The notes beneath the pieces are model-generated. The model saw nothing but the letters and a program-made list of their open reading frames with translations, was not told the DNA's origin and searched no databases. This document shows, piece by piece, positions 26,394 to 35,338 of a stretch of 53,711 nucleotides of DNA. The stretch lies in IMG/VR virus record IMGVR_UViG_3300014050_000031, positions 1-53,711 of that record; one strand, 5' to 3'. Made by a program: the position numbers and the translations under genes. Source of the stretch: a virus. Position 1 is the stretch's first letter. Every line of letters starts with the position of its first letter.

Positions 26394-27530
26394 TTAGAAC
26401 AAAGGTTTTTCACCCTTTCTCAACCTTTCAACTTCGGATTCAACAGTAGACAAAGCCTTTCGTGGAGTAGCCTCGGCGATATTTGTTGCCTTCGGTCTCT
26501 CTACGTTGGACAGATTTTGAATCACAGCGGCTTTTCCTGAATTCTTGGCGCTACGGGTAGCGTACTCAAGTACCTTGTCGAACATTTCCAATTTGTAGGC
26601 GCTTTGCACCATCTTTTGGAAATCCGGTTCTCCATTAGGTTTCAGGAAGTGCTTGATCTGGAACTCAGTCGCTTTAGCCTTATCGTTGTAAGTGGTGAGC
26701 ATCTTTTGAATGCTTGCCCGGTCTTGGTCTTTGATCTTGACCCTGTCCACCTTTTCGATGCTATTGATTGCCTTGCGAAGGTTATCATCGTAAACACGCT
26801 GATGTTCTTGCGCTTGTAAAGCAACCTGTTGCTTCTGAACTTCCTGCTGCAACTTCAAGTCCTTTCGTATCCTCTTCGCATTAAGGCGAATTTGGGTCTC
26901 GTCAAGGGAGGCAATGTACTCATCAAGTTCCTCCTTTGTATCAAAGTCGGATTTAAGCTCATACGACAAAAGGTCCACATCTGGAACTGAGTCGTAATCA
27001 AGAGTAGACAAGCCTAAATAACTCAGCCAGTCTCCTCCCTGCTTCATGATCTCATTCGCCTCTCGAATCATATCACTGGCGAATACGGTCTTGGCGGATT
27101 CTTTCGTTTCCTCCAACTCCTGTTTTAGGCTCTTGAACTTTTCTACAAAATCTTGGGAGGTGTTAACTCCCTCAAGTCCAAGGTCCGCAAACTCGTTTTT
27201 GTACTTTGTTACGAAATCATCCGCAGCAGGTACTTCAACGCCTTCGTCCAAATCAATGTCGAAATTGAGGTCCGTGTTAGGGTTCTCATCTGCATTAACA
27301 TTTTCTGCACTCGTTTCGTTTGCAGGATCATCAACATCTGCCTCTTCCCCCAAGTCTTGGGCAGTTTCTGCCGGAGCTTCGGGAGTTTGTGCCACAGGCT
27401 GTTGAGGCACTTCTGGCTGACCGTTAAGGGCGTTTAGTGCCGCTTGTTCGTTCTCATCGCCTATGGGCGAATGAGATTCCGCCTCGCCCGTCAGTTTCTG
27501 AAGGGCTAGCAAATCTAAATCTTCTGACAT
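26394..27530 (-). CDS. Capsid scaffolding protein
   Basis: This 378-residue protein has an acidic, Pro/Gln/Glu-rich N-terminal third, a central coiled coil (about 115-150), an Arg/Lys/Gln-rich helix (about 215-255) and a basic C-terminal tail (about 340-378). This is the classic composition of phage scaffolds, which organise coat subunits and then leave. It lies between portal and capsid genes, two bases from the portal stop. No protease motif is visible. Confidence 0.8.
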   Translation of the reverse strand: MSEDLDLLALQKLTGEAESHSPIGDENEQAALNALNGQPEVPQQPVAQTPEAPAETAQDLGEEADVDDPANETSAENVNADENPNTDLNFDIDLDEGVEVPAADDFVTKYKNEFADLGLEGVNTSQDFVEKFKSLKQELEETKESAKTVFASDMIREANEIMKQGGDWLSYLGLSTLDYDSVPDVDLLSYELKSDFDTKEELDEYIASLDETQIRLNAKRIRKDLKLQQEVQKQQVALQAQEHQRVYDDNLRKAINSIEKVDRVKIKDQDRASIQKMLTTYNDKAKATEFQIKHFLKPNGEPDFQKMVQSAYKLEMFDKVLEYATRSAKNSGKAAVIQNLSNVERPKATNIAEATPRKALSTVESEVERLRKGEKPLF

Positions 27531-27532
27531 GT

Positions 27533-29758
27533 TTATTGGGTTTTTTGTTCTTTTAATGCCTCAATGATGAGGTTAAAGTTCTGTTCCTGCTCTTTTTTGA
27601 GCATATCAAGTTGAGTCTGTTGTTCCATCGTGCGATTCTTTAACTCCTCCCTTAACATTTGGAGTTGTCCTTTGTTCTCGGAACGAGCCCTGTCAACTTG
27701 AATTTGTTTCTCAGTATCTCCAATGATTTGCTGTTGAGCCATCTGTTGTTGCATCATCATTTGCTGTTCTTGCGATTGTTCCGCTTGAGATGCTTTTCGG
27801 TCCTGGAGTGCAAGGAACTTCTTGACGCCTTCTTTTGTGTCTGGATTGAATAAAAGAACCATAGCCTCAGAAATGCTTAGGCTGTTGGCCTGTACAGCGG
27901 AACTAACAAGTTGCTCAAACTTCGGTCTATTGTTCATAATATCATCGGAGTTAACCTTGATAAAAATACCATAATCCTGAAGAGGTACATCTTCGTCAAT
28001 CTCCATAATGTCAACACCGATTTCTGATACGATTGGCTCATACTGCTCCTTTAAGAATGGGAAAATGGTCTTGATGTAGTTTGCGTACTTCTGTAACAAC
28101 TCGTTCTCAAATATTTCAAAAGCCTTGTTCAACGGCTGTGTAATCAGGCTGCTCTGCATAACGGCCATTTGGCTTACACCCACAAGGGCATCGCCTTTCT
28201 GGAAGCCTTGACGAGCATCATTGATTCCGGAAATCTTGTCAATCTCCATGTCGATGTACGATGCCAGGTTCAAATACAGATTAATGGAATTCGAAATACC
28301 CGTGTCAATGCTTGGGAATGGGTTACCGTTAGGTGGCACCGCTTCCTGTCCGCTACTCGTAAACGCAATACCGGAGGTCTTCAGGTAGTACATCACGTCC
28401 TGCAACTGCAGGTTGTCCGGCTTGTAGCGAAGGTCGTAGACAAAACCCTTACGGCCGGCCGTGGACATCTCCTGCTGCACGGTATACATAATTAGGTCCT
28501 TAAACTCCTGCAAGGCAGACATCTCCTCGACCTTGGATACCGTCCTAAAGTTGGTGTACTGAGGGGAGATAATCGTGTAGCTGTACTCGGCTTTCACCGG
28601 GTTGTCAACGCTGTCCCTAACGATGTTGTTCATCTCGCCCCACTCTTTTACGACGCTTGACCCCACAAGGGTTGCCTTGCGGATCGTCTCAATATTCCTC
28701 GTCTCAATGCGTCCACCGTGCTCTTTCTCCTTCTCTGTCAACTTAGGCTTTTCGTCTTTCCCAAGGATCTTGACGTGCTCACCTCCGTATTGGTCTACGG
28801 TTACCTTGGCTCTTACCTGGCGGATGTCTCTCCACTCTGCGTAAAACACCAAGCACATGAATTGGTTGTTTACGGTTATGTAAGGCAATAAGAAGTTCGT
28901 GCCGTTCTGCGAATAACCGCCCCATAGCCAAGAACCTTGGTCGTATCTTATCTTGTTCAACTCCTCAAGCGTCAATCCATAGGTGTCGCAGACTTCCGTA
29001 ACCGGAGCGTAGCGCCACTCGCCAATGAATGCCGAGGTGCTAAAGCTGTCATCAAAGACATAAGGATCCACGATGACATAGCGTGGGTCTACACGGCGGA
29101 TGTGTGGCTTTCCGTACTTGAGTTCGTGCTTGCCAATAGCCCTGCCGGTAATGAGGATGTCCCTCCAAAAGGCAAGCCTTGTTTGGACATACTTGTCTCT
29201 TTCAATCTCGTAGCGCAAAATGGAGTCCATCGTGCGCTCAATGGGCTCCTTGTAGGAAGAGCGCATGTAGAGGTCTAATTCTTCTTCAGAGTACGGAATA
29301 AAATCCGGCTCCTTCATCTCAATAAGTTCGCCTGTCGGATCAATCTTTGGAATGACAGACATCATGATTTTCTGGGCAATGATGGAAGACTTCTTCTTCA
29401 TCTTGCGGGATACGGCCTCACGATTCAGCGTCTTGCACGATACATCCAGCTTCTGAATAGCCACCTCTCCTTCCAAGAGGTTGATTTTGTTGCGAATCTT
29501 GTTGAAGTTAATCCAAAGCGCGGGGAGGCTCCGTCCGTTGTAATCCTTCTGCAGGAAGTCAAACTTCTTGGAAAGGTCGTAGTCCCCGTTGTAGAAGTTC
29601 ATGGACCGGTCCATAGCCGTGTAAAGGTTGGGAATGTAACCGTTCGCCACCGTCTGCCCAAGAATAGCCAAGATGGCTTGCTTGTGATAATCCTCCCCCT
29701 TCTGCGAGTCTTGGACCCACATATTGGGGAAAGTTGTTTGTATTGCGGTAGCGCTCAT
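27533..29758 (-). CDS. Portal protein
   Basis: This 741-residue protein is directly coupled to the large terminase gene by a four-base overlap. The region with RNKINLLEGEVAIQKLDVSC and the following helical blocks match the portal proteins of large Bacteroidota podoviruses by style. At the C-terminus (about 640-741) is a Gln/Met-rich coiled coil (QSQEQQMMMQQQMAQQQ), like the barrel or crown helices at the portal top. It forms the dodecameric ring for DNA packaging. Size fits this group (700-850). Confidence 0.85.
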   Translation of the reverse strand: MSATAIQTTFPNMWVQDSQKGEDYHKQAILAILGQTVANGYIPNLYTAMDRSMNFYNGDYDLSKKFDFLQKDYNGRSLPALWINFNKIRNKINLLEGEVAIQKLDVSCKTLNREAVSRKMKKKSSIIAQKIMMSVIPKIDPTGELIEMKEPDFIPYSEEELDLYMRSSYKEPIERTMDSILRYEIERDKYVQTRLAFWRDILITGRAIGKHELKYGKPHIRRVDPRYVIVDPYVFDDSFSTSAFIGEWRYAPVTEVCDTYGLTLEELNKIRYDQGSWLWGGYSQNGTNFLLPYITVNNQFMCLVFYAEWRDIRQVRAKVTVDQYGGEHVKILGKDEKPKLTEKEKEHGGRIETRNIETIRKATLVGSSVVKEWGEMNNIVRDSVDNPVKAEYSYTIISPQYTNFRTVSKVEEMSALQEFKDLIMYTVQQEMSTAGRKGFVYDLRYKPDNLQLQDVMYYLKTSGIAFTSSGQEAVPPNGNPFPSIDTGISNSINLYLNLASYIDMEIDKISGINDARQGFQKGDALVGVSQMAVMQSSLITQPLNKAFEIFENELLQKYANYIKTIFPFLKEQYEPIVSEIGVDIMEIDEDVPLQDYGIFIKVNSDDIMNNRPKFEQLVSSAVQANSLSISEAMVLLFNPDTKEGVKKFLALQDRKASQAEQSQEQQMMMQQQMAQQQIIGDTEKQIQVDRARSENKGQLQMLREELKNRTMEQQTQLDMLKKEQEQNFNLIIEALKEQKTQ

Positions 29759-31641
29759 TTACGTTGTAGTTTTCCCTCCTTACTGAAAACATAGTCAAAT
29801 CCCTTAAATAGGTCATTGCTTGTCTCTTTTCTTAACAAACGACTTTTGGCTACCGTTCGTAAATTAATCAAGGTAAGGCCCCAAGCATCCACGCGGTCGT
29901 ACTTTTTCTTTTTGTTGTCCGGGTTGTAATTCGCTAAATCCGACAGCAAATCAGAGTATTGGTAGTGCTCAATGTTGGATGTTAGGTCATCGTCAATAAC
30001 GCCAATCATCTGATCCTTAACCATTTCGTCCATGTAAACACCGTATTCAACGACATTCCCCGGTCTGGCTAATTTGCCAATCTTAGGCGGCTTTTTCGCC
30101 AAAAACTTCGTCAAGTCTCGATCTTGGAAGTAAGATATCATCCGGGCCCTGTTTCTTTCAATCAACACCGTGCAGGTGTTCTTCTTGCTGTAGTACTCCA
30201 CCGCTAGGGCGCATTGCTCGTAGGCTTCGTTCATGTCCTTAGGCTTGGCCGTGTACTGCAATACCGCTCCACCGCTGTGCGTTTCCTCCTCCCCCAAGTG
30301 CAGTCCCTTCGCGATGAAGAACGACAGGTCCGAGCCAATGCCCTCCTTCTTGGCGCCATCCGTCGGGTCACACCCGGCGGCATACTGAACATCGTCAGAG
30401 GGTTCCTCCAACATGATGACGTCCCCGTCTTCCTTGGGGATGAATACCACCTTGTCGTTGGATTTACGGAACAGACCTCTCTTCATCTTGGGTGGATGGG
30501 TGTCCAAGTGCGCAATCCGGTTGTTAATCAACTCTACGTCAAACGGCGAATCGCCCACCTGGATGAACATTTCTTCGACCTCCAAGGGATACTGAACAAT
30601 GAAGTCGTAATACCGCTTCATGGACTGCTTACGCTTCTTCTCGCGCTCACTAAGGATGTATTTCAGCCCCTCAATGACGTTCTCGTTGCCCAGCTCGTTG
30701 TCAATCATAAAACCACTCCAGCCGGCAGCAAAGTAGCGAATAAGGTTATAGCCCTCCGCGTTGTACCAAAATTCCTTGAAGTCATCGCCATTCTCTGCTG
30801 CATCTCCCGCCGTACCGGCAAGGATTGGAACGCCCTTCCGGGTGATACCGTCATCCGCTGCTAAAGCCGGCTCCGTGTAGGACCAGTTCTGCTTGAGCTG
30901 CCCTGGGTCCCACTTGCCGGGCTCCTCGTACACCACCATGCGCATACCAGATCCTTCAAAAGAAGTCGGCTCAGGGGAACGACCAAAGATGACCGAGTTA
31001 AGACCCACCTTCTTGATGTTGCCTTCCTTGTCGCGAATCTTCTTGGCGAACTCTAGGCGCGATGCCGAGTTGCCGGCCATGGATGTAGCGCGCAGGAAAG
31101 ACGGCAGGTTGTTGTAACCGGTCTTCAGTACGTCGCTCATAAACTTCTTCATGTCCTCCTCGGACTTGGATGTGAAACCAATCTCCGAATAGGGATTATG
31201 GATCGCCGTGCAGTACATCGCGTTGGCAAGGCTGTAGGACTTGCCCCAACGGCGCCGTCCACCAAGGATGACGCCACTACCGGTATTGTCCGGGTAGAGG
31301 CTTGACTCGCCGTACAGGCAAGACTCAATAAGGTTGAAGAACTCCGCGTTGCACCTGCGAAACTCCGGGGAGATGAGGCCCCCGTTCTTGGACTTCATCT
31401 TCCAAAAGTAGGTGTACATGTACGTCATCCCACAGATGCCATCATGCCCAAATCTCGTCCTGCGTATCTGCTCGTTCTCCCACTTAGACTGCTCGGTCCG
31501 ACTAGAAAATGATGGAATGATCATCTTCTTAGGCTTGTAAGTGGACATCTGTATCTGTCCAATCTTGTCCAAGTAGTATCTGACCCTCTCGTTGATATCA
31601 AAGGCGCTGTTGAAAAGGTAATCAACCAGGCTTTGCTTCAT
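29755..31641 (-). CDS. terL: Terminase large subunit
   Basis: This 628-residue packaging motor has an ATPase Walker A-like motif GGRRRWGKS at residues 127-135 and a Walker B-like hydrophobic strand VVYEE at 236-240. The C-terminal nuclease half has GCDPTDG (Asp424) and a strand VLIERN (Glu494), in the places expected for the RNase H-like metal ligands. It drives ATP-powered DNA entry and cuts the concatemer. It is coupled to the small subunit gene upstream and the portal gene downstream by four-base overlaps. Confidence 0.93.
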   Translation of the reverse strand: MKQSLVDYLFNSAFDINERVRYYLDKIGQIQMSTYKPKKMIIPSFSSRTEQSKWENEQIRRTRFGHDGICGMTYMYTYFWKMKSKNGGLISPEFRRCNAEFFNLIESCLYGESSLYPDNTGSGVILGGRRRWGKSYSLANAMYCTAIHNPYSEIGFTSKSEEDMKKFMSDVLKTGYNNLPSFLRATSMAGNSASRLEFAKKIRDKEGNIKKVGLNSVIFGRSPEPTSFEGSGMRMVVYEEPGKWDPGQLKQNWSYTEPALAADDGITRKGVPILAGTAGDAAENGDDFKEFWYNAEGYNLIRYFAAGWSGFMIDNELGNENVIEGLKYILSEREKKRKQSMKRYYDFIVQYPLEVEEMFIQVGDSPFDVELINNRIAHLDTHPPKMKRGLFRKSNDKVVFIPKEDGDVIMLEEPSDDVQYAAGCDPTDGAKKEGIGSDLSFFIAKGLHLGEEETHSGGAVLQYTAKPKDMNEAYEQCALAVEYYSKKNTCTVLIERNRARMISYFQDRDLTKFLAKKPPKIGKLARPGNVVEYGVYMDEMVKDQMIGVIDDDLTSNIEHYQYSDLLSDLANYNPDNKKKKYDRVDAWGLTLINLRTVAKSRLLRKETSNDLFKGFDYVFSKEGKLQRK

Positions 31642-32120
31642 GCGTAAAAGCTATCAATGGCGGACATCTCGTCCTCGGCAGAAGAATCCTTCTGCATGTC
31701 CATGTTCATCTCCGTATTGATCATAATCTCAATGGCCTTGCGTTGCTTGGTCAGGTCAATGAGCGATGCGGAAAGCTTCTTAATCTCGTCGGCCTCTAAG
31801 CCTTGGGCCCCTTTGAGCCTCTTGCGTATCTCGGACAGGGCTGCCTCCAAAGCTTCTAAAGACTCCCTCTCCGAACCAATGCCCTGCATGTCGTGGTATG
31901 CCTCAATGTACTTACCAATCTTGTCCTTGCGTACTGAAGACACGTTGAGGAGTGCTTTTTGATAACGCTCCTCGGGTGATAGGTTCTTGTAGGGTGATTT
32001 CCAATCCGCGTACAGGGCTACGAACTTGAACTCGTCCGAAGTTATGCCCTTGAACTCCGTAAGGATGGACAAATGAGGATTGTCATCAAAGACATCCTCT
32101 TGACTTATTTTAAATAGCAT
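31638..32120 (-). CDS. terS: Putative terminase small subunit
   Basis: This 160-residue protein overlaps the large terminase start by four bases. It has an acidic N-terminus, a helical middle (LSPEERYQKALLNVSSVRKD) and a long coiled coil at about 85-135, followed by an acidic end. Order, size and coiled coil fit a small terminase that recognises the packaging site, but no conserved helix-turn-helix is clear. The call is mainly positional. Confidence 0.65.
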   Translation of the reverse strand: MLFKISQEDVFDDNPHLSILTEFKGITSDEFKFVALYADWKSPYKNLSPEERYQKALLNVSSVRKDKIGKYIEAYHDMQGIGSERESLEALEAALSEIRKRLKGAQGLEADEIKKLSASLIDLTKQRKAIEIMINTEMNMDMQKDSSAEDEMSAIDSFYA

Positions 32121-32142
32121 TTAAGAAATGTTGTTTCTGTAC

Positions 32143-33444
32143 TTAGAAACTAAACTCGCGAACTGCTAATGCTAAATACGCATTTACTTTTGAAATCTGA
32201 GCGTTGACTCTTGATGATGTGTTAAATGTGACATATCTCGCTACAGTTGACGAAGACCCTTGGTTTGACGACCAAAGATCTGCACCCACAGGAATAATGC
32301 TCCGCAATCCGTATGGGTCAGTTGTTGCGTAAAGAAGAGAGTCATAAATGGCATTCAAGGCTCCTTCAGAAGGCAATGCCCAATCGGTATAGGTAACTCC
32401 GTCTACTGTTGCTGAAAAAGCCTCGGCAGATACGGATGCTCCAACGCCAGTAGCTGCTGTCGCAATTAATGATGTATTTGTTGCACTTCGGGCGATGCCA
32501 GTTGATGCAGAATTTACTGTAAGGCTAACTCCTGTTACGTTTGTTCCGGTCGGCGTACACCAAACAATCCCAGCGTCAACTATTCCTTCGTACAACGCAT
32601 AGCCCTTTCTTGCGGATGTATCAATATGGAAAACAATTCCTCCTTGCATTTTTGCGCCAATGCGAAGAATTGAGGATGGCACCGAAATGGTTGGCCAAGA
32701 CAAAATATTGATTTTGGTGTTTGACAAAATGCCGTCAGCATTGGTAAATCCAGAGCTTTGAGTTACTATGCCAAGCCCGGTTGCCGATGTTGCCGAAATC
32801 TTTACAATCGGATTGTTTGTCGCCCCGGTTGGAGACGAAACGAAAAAAGATGGAGATATTCCAATCGGCGTTCCTGTAGGGAATGCCAAAGCATATATGC
32901 CGGTGTTACTCCTAGACCCAGTTACTTGCGTTGCCGTAAGTCCGACATTACTGTATACAGAGTTGATTACCGGAGCGTTTGTGCTTGTTTGAGTTACGTT
33001 CAGACTAATATAATTGAATGGAGACTCGTTTATTTTAGAGTCACTTACGATTTGATCAATTAGCCTTTGCGTAACAAAGCTTACCGGAAAACTGCTTGGT
33101 TGATTTAGCTGAACCAAAGTCTTGTATTCGGGGGAAACCTGTACCTGACTCAAATAAGTCGTATTGACCAACACCTCTCCCTTTGACGATCCCCATGGCG
33201 CCTTGTTGCACGAGTCGGGAGTCCCAATAGATACAAACTCGCCCAATCCTTGAGACAGCTCTCCAGATTTGAATGATGCCAATGTTTGATTTGCCACCAT
33301 TAAGTCTCCATTCGTGAATACAACAGCGGTCTTTGTAGACTGCGTGGTGTACATGTATACGATTTGTGACGCATTAATCGCACAAGGAGAGTTTGGCGTA
33401 CCTTGTTCGGTTACAAAATCAAAGAAGATAAGTTTTGCACTCAT
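32143..33444 (-). CDS. Virion protein with C-terminal DUF1566 / lectin-like domain
   Basis: This 433-residue protein has a beta-like N-terminal half with many Ser/Thr/Val/Ile. The C-terminal 165 residues begin GGIVFHIDTSARKGYALYEG and continue with DWALPSEGALNAIYDSL, DLWSSNQGSSS and LALAVREF. These are the marks of the DUF1566/FISUMP family, a C-type-lectin-like fold often used for surface binding by phages and bacteria. It is probably a head or tail decoration that binds sugars. It lies one base from the 236-aa gene, directly before the terminase genes in transcription order. Confidence 0.75.
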   Translation of the reverse strand: MSAKLIFFDFVTEQGTPNSPCAINASQIVYMYTTQSTKTAVVFTNGDLMVANQTLASFKSGELSQGLGEFVSIGTPDSCNKAPWGSSKGEVLVNTTYLSQVQVSPEYKTLVQLNQPSSFPVSFVTQRLIDQIVSDSKINESPFNYISLNVTQTSTNAPVINSVYSNVGLTATQVTGSRSNTGIYALAFPTGTPIGISPSFFVSSPTGATNNPIVKISATSATGLGIVTQSSGFTNADGILSNTKINILSWPTISVPSSILRIGAKMQGGIVFHIDTSARKGYALYEGIVDAGIVWCTPTGTNVTGVSLTVNSASTGIARSATNTSLIATAATGVGASVSAEAFSATVDGVTYTDWALPSEGALNAIYDSLLYATTDPYGLRSIIPVGADLWSSNQGSSSTVARYVTFNTSSRVNAQISKVNAYLALAVREFSF

Positions 33445-34154
33445 TAGAATCCGGGAATAAGGGCTGTAAGGGCTGTGTCTGTGGCAAGAACCAGGTTGTC
33501 TGGTGTGTCAAGGTAGATTTCGGTAACCATACCGGTAACCCCTGCATTCACGTACTGTTGGTCGTTGAGGATGGTTCCTGCAGACTTCAGTTTTGAGAAG
33601 GCAAAGATGCAACCAGAAGCACCCGTAGCACTTGCATTCAAGATCCGGTTGTTGCTCATAAAGCGAACCGGGAACTCCAAGGACATCAGCTTGACGGCAT
33701 TGTTCGTTATTGCGGCAGTACGAAGTTGAGCCGGAGTTCTGTTAATGGCAAACTCAAAGCACTTGTTCTTGAATACGTACTCGACGTTGGAAGAACCAGC
33801 TGCCGTTAAGTAGGCAATGGCGATGTGCTCCAAGTTGATGATGAAAGACCCTGTAGCTGTAGAAACACCCGTGACAGGTGCATCGTACTTACCAATTCCG
33901 CTGACGGTGCTTGTTACCTGGGTGAGTGTACCCGAAGTACCCGTAAGGTTTGCATAAGACCCCGTAGTGATGGTCGCAACCCGATCGGCACCAATCTGCG
34001 CGTCGTAGAACTCTACGTACCGGCTGTTACCTCCCACTCCCCCGGCGTAAGCCCACTTAAAGTCGTCAGAAGAAATAGCCGTTTCACGAAGAGCTACCGC
34101 TGTAGCGGTTCCATTCTTGTTAATTACCTCGGTAAAGCGAATTGCACTTGCCAT
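33444..34154 (-). CDS. Putative virion structural protein
   Basis: This 236-residue protein is rich in Ala, Thr, Val and Gly with alternating hydrophobic residues, as in beta-sandwich virion proteins. The stop shares a base with the start of the lectin-like gene, so the two are coupled and may form one structure. The first gene of the late block in transcription order, preceded by a 46-base gap. No family is recognised. Confidence 0.65.
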   Translation of the reverse strand: MASAIRFTEVINKNGTATAVALRETAISSDDFKWAYAGGVGGNSRYVEFYDAQIGADRVATITTGSYANLTGTSGTLTQVTSTVSGIGKYDAPVTGVSTATGSFIINLEHIAIAYLTAAGSSNVEYVFKNKCFEFAINRTPAQLRTAAITNNAVKLMSLEFPVRFMSNNRILNASATGASGCIFAFSKLKSAGTILNDQQYVNAGVTGMVTEIYLDTPDNLVLATDTALTALIPGF

Positions 34155-34200
34155 AATTTTGTTAGTTCTGCATCATTAACAATACGGCTTTGTGCTTTGT

Positions 34201-34557
34201 TCACTCCTCGTCTTCCCCAAAGACGTCGTCCAAGTCGTGGTCAATCTCTATGATCGCCCCAACCATCGTGAGCAACTTATCGCAAAACTCCTCGTCCTCC
34301 CAATCAATCATCCCAAAAAAGCACACAAAACCCAACTCATCAAAGTTTGACACCGTGAAAATCTTGTTTTTCTCATCGTAGTCCCTGATTTCGCCAAATT
34401 GAAAAATCGTGTACCGGTCATCTTCGTGCTTTATGACCTTGTGCGTAGCACTCCGCCAATACCCGGGACCATCCGCTTCGTCGCTTATCCAGGACGTATT
34501 CACGTACTCAAAGCCGTACGGCTCTAAAACCTTTCCTTCTATTGATTCATCTTTCAT
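34201..34557 (-). CDS. Acidic hypothetical protein
   Basis: This 118-residue protein has a strongly acidic end (DHDLDDVFGEDEE) and a Trp/Tyr/Phe-rich core (GPGYWRSATHKVIKHEDDRY). It overlaps the next upstream gene by 11 bases. It resembles the small acidic proteins of unknown function that many phages carry; no family is identified. Confidence 0.6.
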   Translation of the reverse strand: MKDESIEGKVLEPYGFEYVNTSWISDEADGPGYWRSATHKVIKHEDDRYTIFQFGEIRDYDEKNKIFTVSNFDELGFVCFFGMIDWEDEEFCDKLLTMVGAIIEIDHDLDDVFGEDEE

Positions 34558-34786
34558 TGGTAAGTATTTTGTCTTTGTATTCCCCCCTTGTAGTCATCAA
34601 TTTAAAGGCTTTTTCATAAAAAGCCAAGTCTTTTGACACAAGGTCTCTGTAAAGATAATAGTTTTTCTCTATGAAATACCTTGCATGATCGTATTTTATT
34701 TCCTCAAAATCCTTCCCGGACCCATAGTAATCCTCCATCATCTCCACGATGATACCCGGATACGACATAACGATGTTCATGTTCAT
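34547..34786 (-). CDS. Small hypothetical protein
   Basis: The 79-residue protein is helical and Tyr-rich (EMMEDYYGSGKDFEEIKYDH), with no motif I recognise. It overlaps the 118-aa gene by 11 bases and lies 15 bases after the RepL-like gene, so the three form a short operon. Confidence 0.6.
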   Translation of the reverse strand: MNMNIVMSYPGIIVEMMEDYYGSGKDFEEIKYDHARYFIEKNYYLYRDLVSKDLAFYEKAFKLMTTRGEYKDKILTNER

Positions 34787-34801
34787 GCCCCTATAACCAC
34801 C

Positions 34802-35254
34802 CTAAGGCTCAATAGTTTCGTTTGATCGCACCAAAGAGACCGTGTTTGAAACCAAATACCTCCCCCTATCGCCAACAAAAGCCATGTTGTGGTTAATCAA
34901 CCACTCCTTCCCGGACTTTACCATCCAACCCTCGCTAACCAACCCTTTAACCGCCTTGTGGTACGAAGATCGATCGGGCCTCTTCCCCACAATAGGTTCC
35001 ACCCACTCACAATACCCCTGAAACTCCACCTGTACCACCCTGGAACCACTCTTCAGCCTAGTCATAACGTACATAGCCAAGGCAATCTCCGATGGCTTTA
35101 GCCTAATTAAAGCCTCCAACCCGGGAATAAACATCTTTACAAACCTCGCCCTGTCCCATGCGGACCTCCCTAAAACACTAATACGCTCATCCGAAAGGAA
35201 TTCCTCCCCCGTCTGAGTATCCACAAGCTGCCTCTTCCTTAAAAACTTTGTCAT
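34802..35254 (-). CDS. RepL-like winged-helix replication or control protein
   Basis: The 150-residue protein opens with LRKRQLVDTQTGEEF, like the 'N-terminal tag of a converted substrate' of RepL-type plasmid initiators, followed by helices RFVKMFIPGLEALIRLKPSE and a winged helix at about residues 75-113 (DRSSYHKAVKGLVSEGWMVK). The INHNMAFVGDRGRY stretch (120-133) resembles the INP-type end of RepL domains. It starts 39 bases from a cluster of CCACATTT half-sites and faces the 1.7 kb hexamer-rich region, which suits an initiator or autoregulator. It could also be a phage repressor of the same fold. Confidence 0.6.
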   Translation of the reverse strand: MTKFLRKRQLVDTQTGEEFLSDERISVLGRSAWDRARFVKMFIPGLEALIRLKPSEIALAMYVMTRLKSGSRVVQVEFQGYCEWVEPIVGKRPDRSSYHKAVKGLVSEGWMVKSGKEWLINHNMAFVGDRGRYLVSNTVSLVRSNETIEP

Positions 35255-35292
35255 ACCGCAAAATAACCCTTTTTAACCACGAATGTTCCTCT

Positions 35293-35338
35293 AAATGTGG
35301 TGATTTTGGCCACATTTTTGGTGAATTTGGCCACATTG
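35293..35338. repeat. Half-site cluster upstream of the RepL-like gene
   Basis: AAATGTGG at 35293-35300 faces CCACATTT at 35310-35317, giving an inverted repeat with a 9-base spacer. CCACATTG at 35331-35338 repeats the second half in the same direction, 21 bases further, two turns of the helix. The longer shared core is TTTGGCCACATT. This is the usual form of an iteron or autoregulatory operator for the adjacent gene. Confidence 0.65.
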
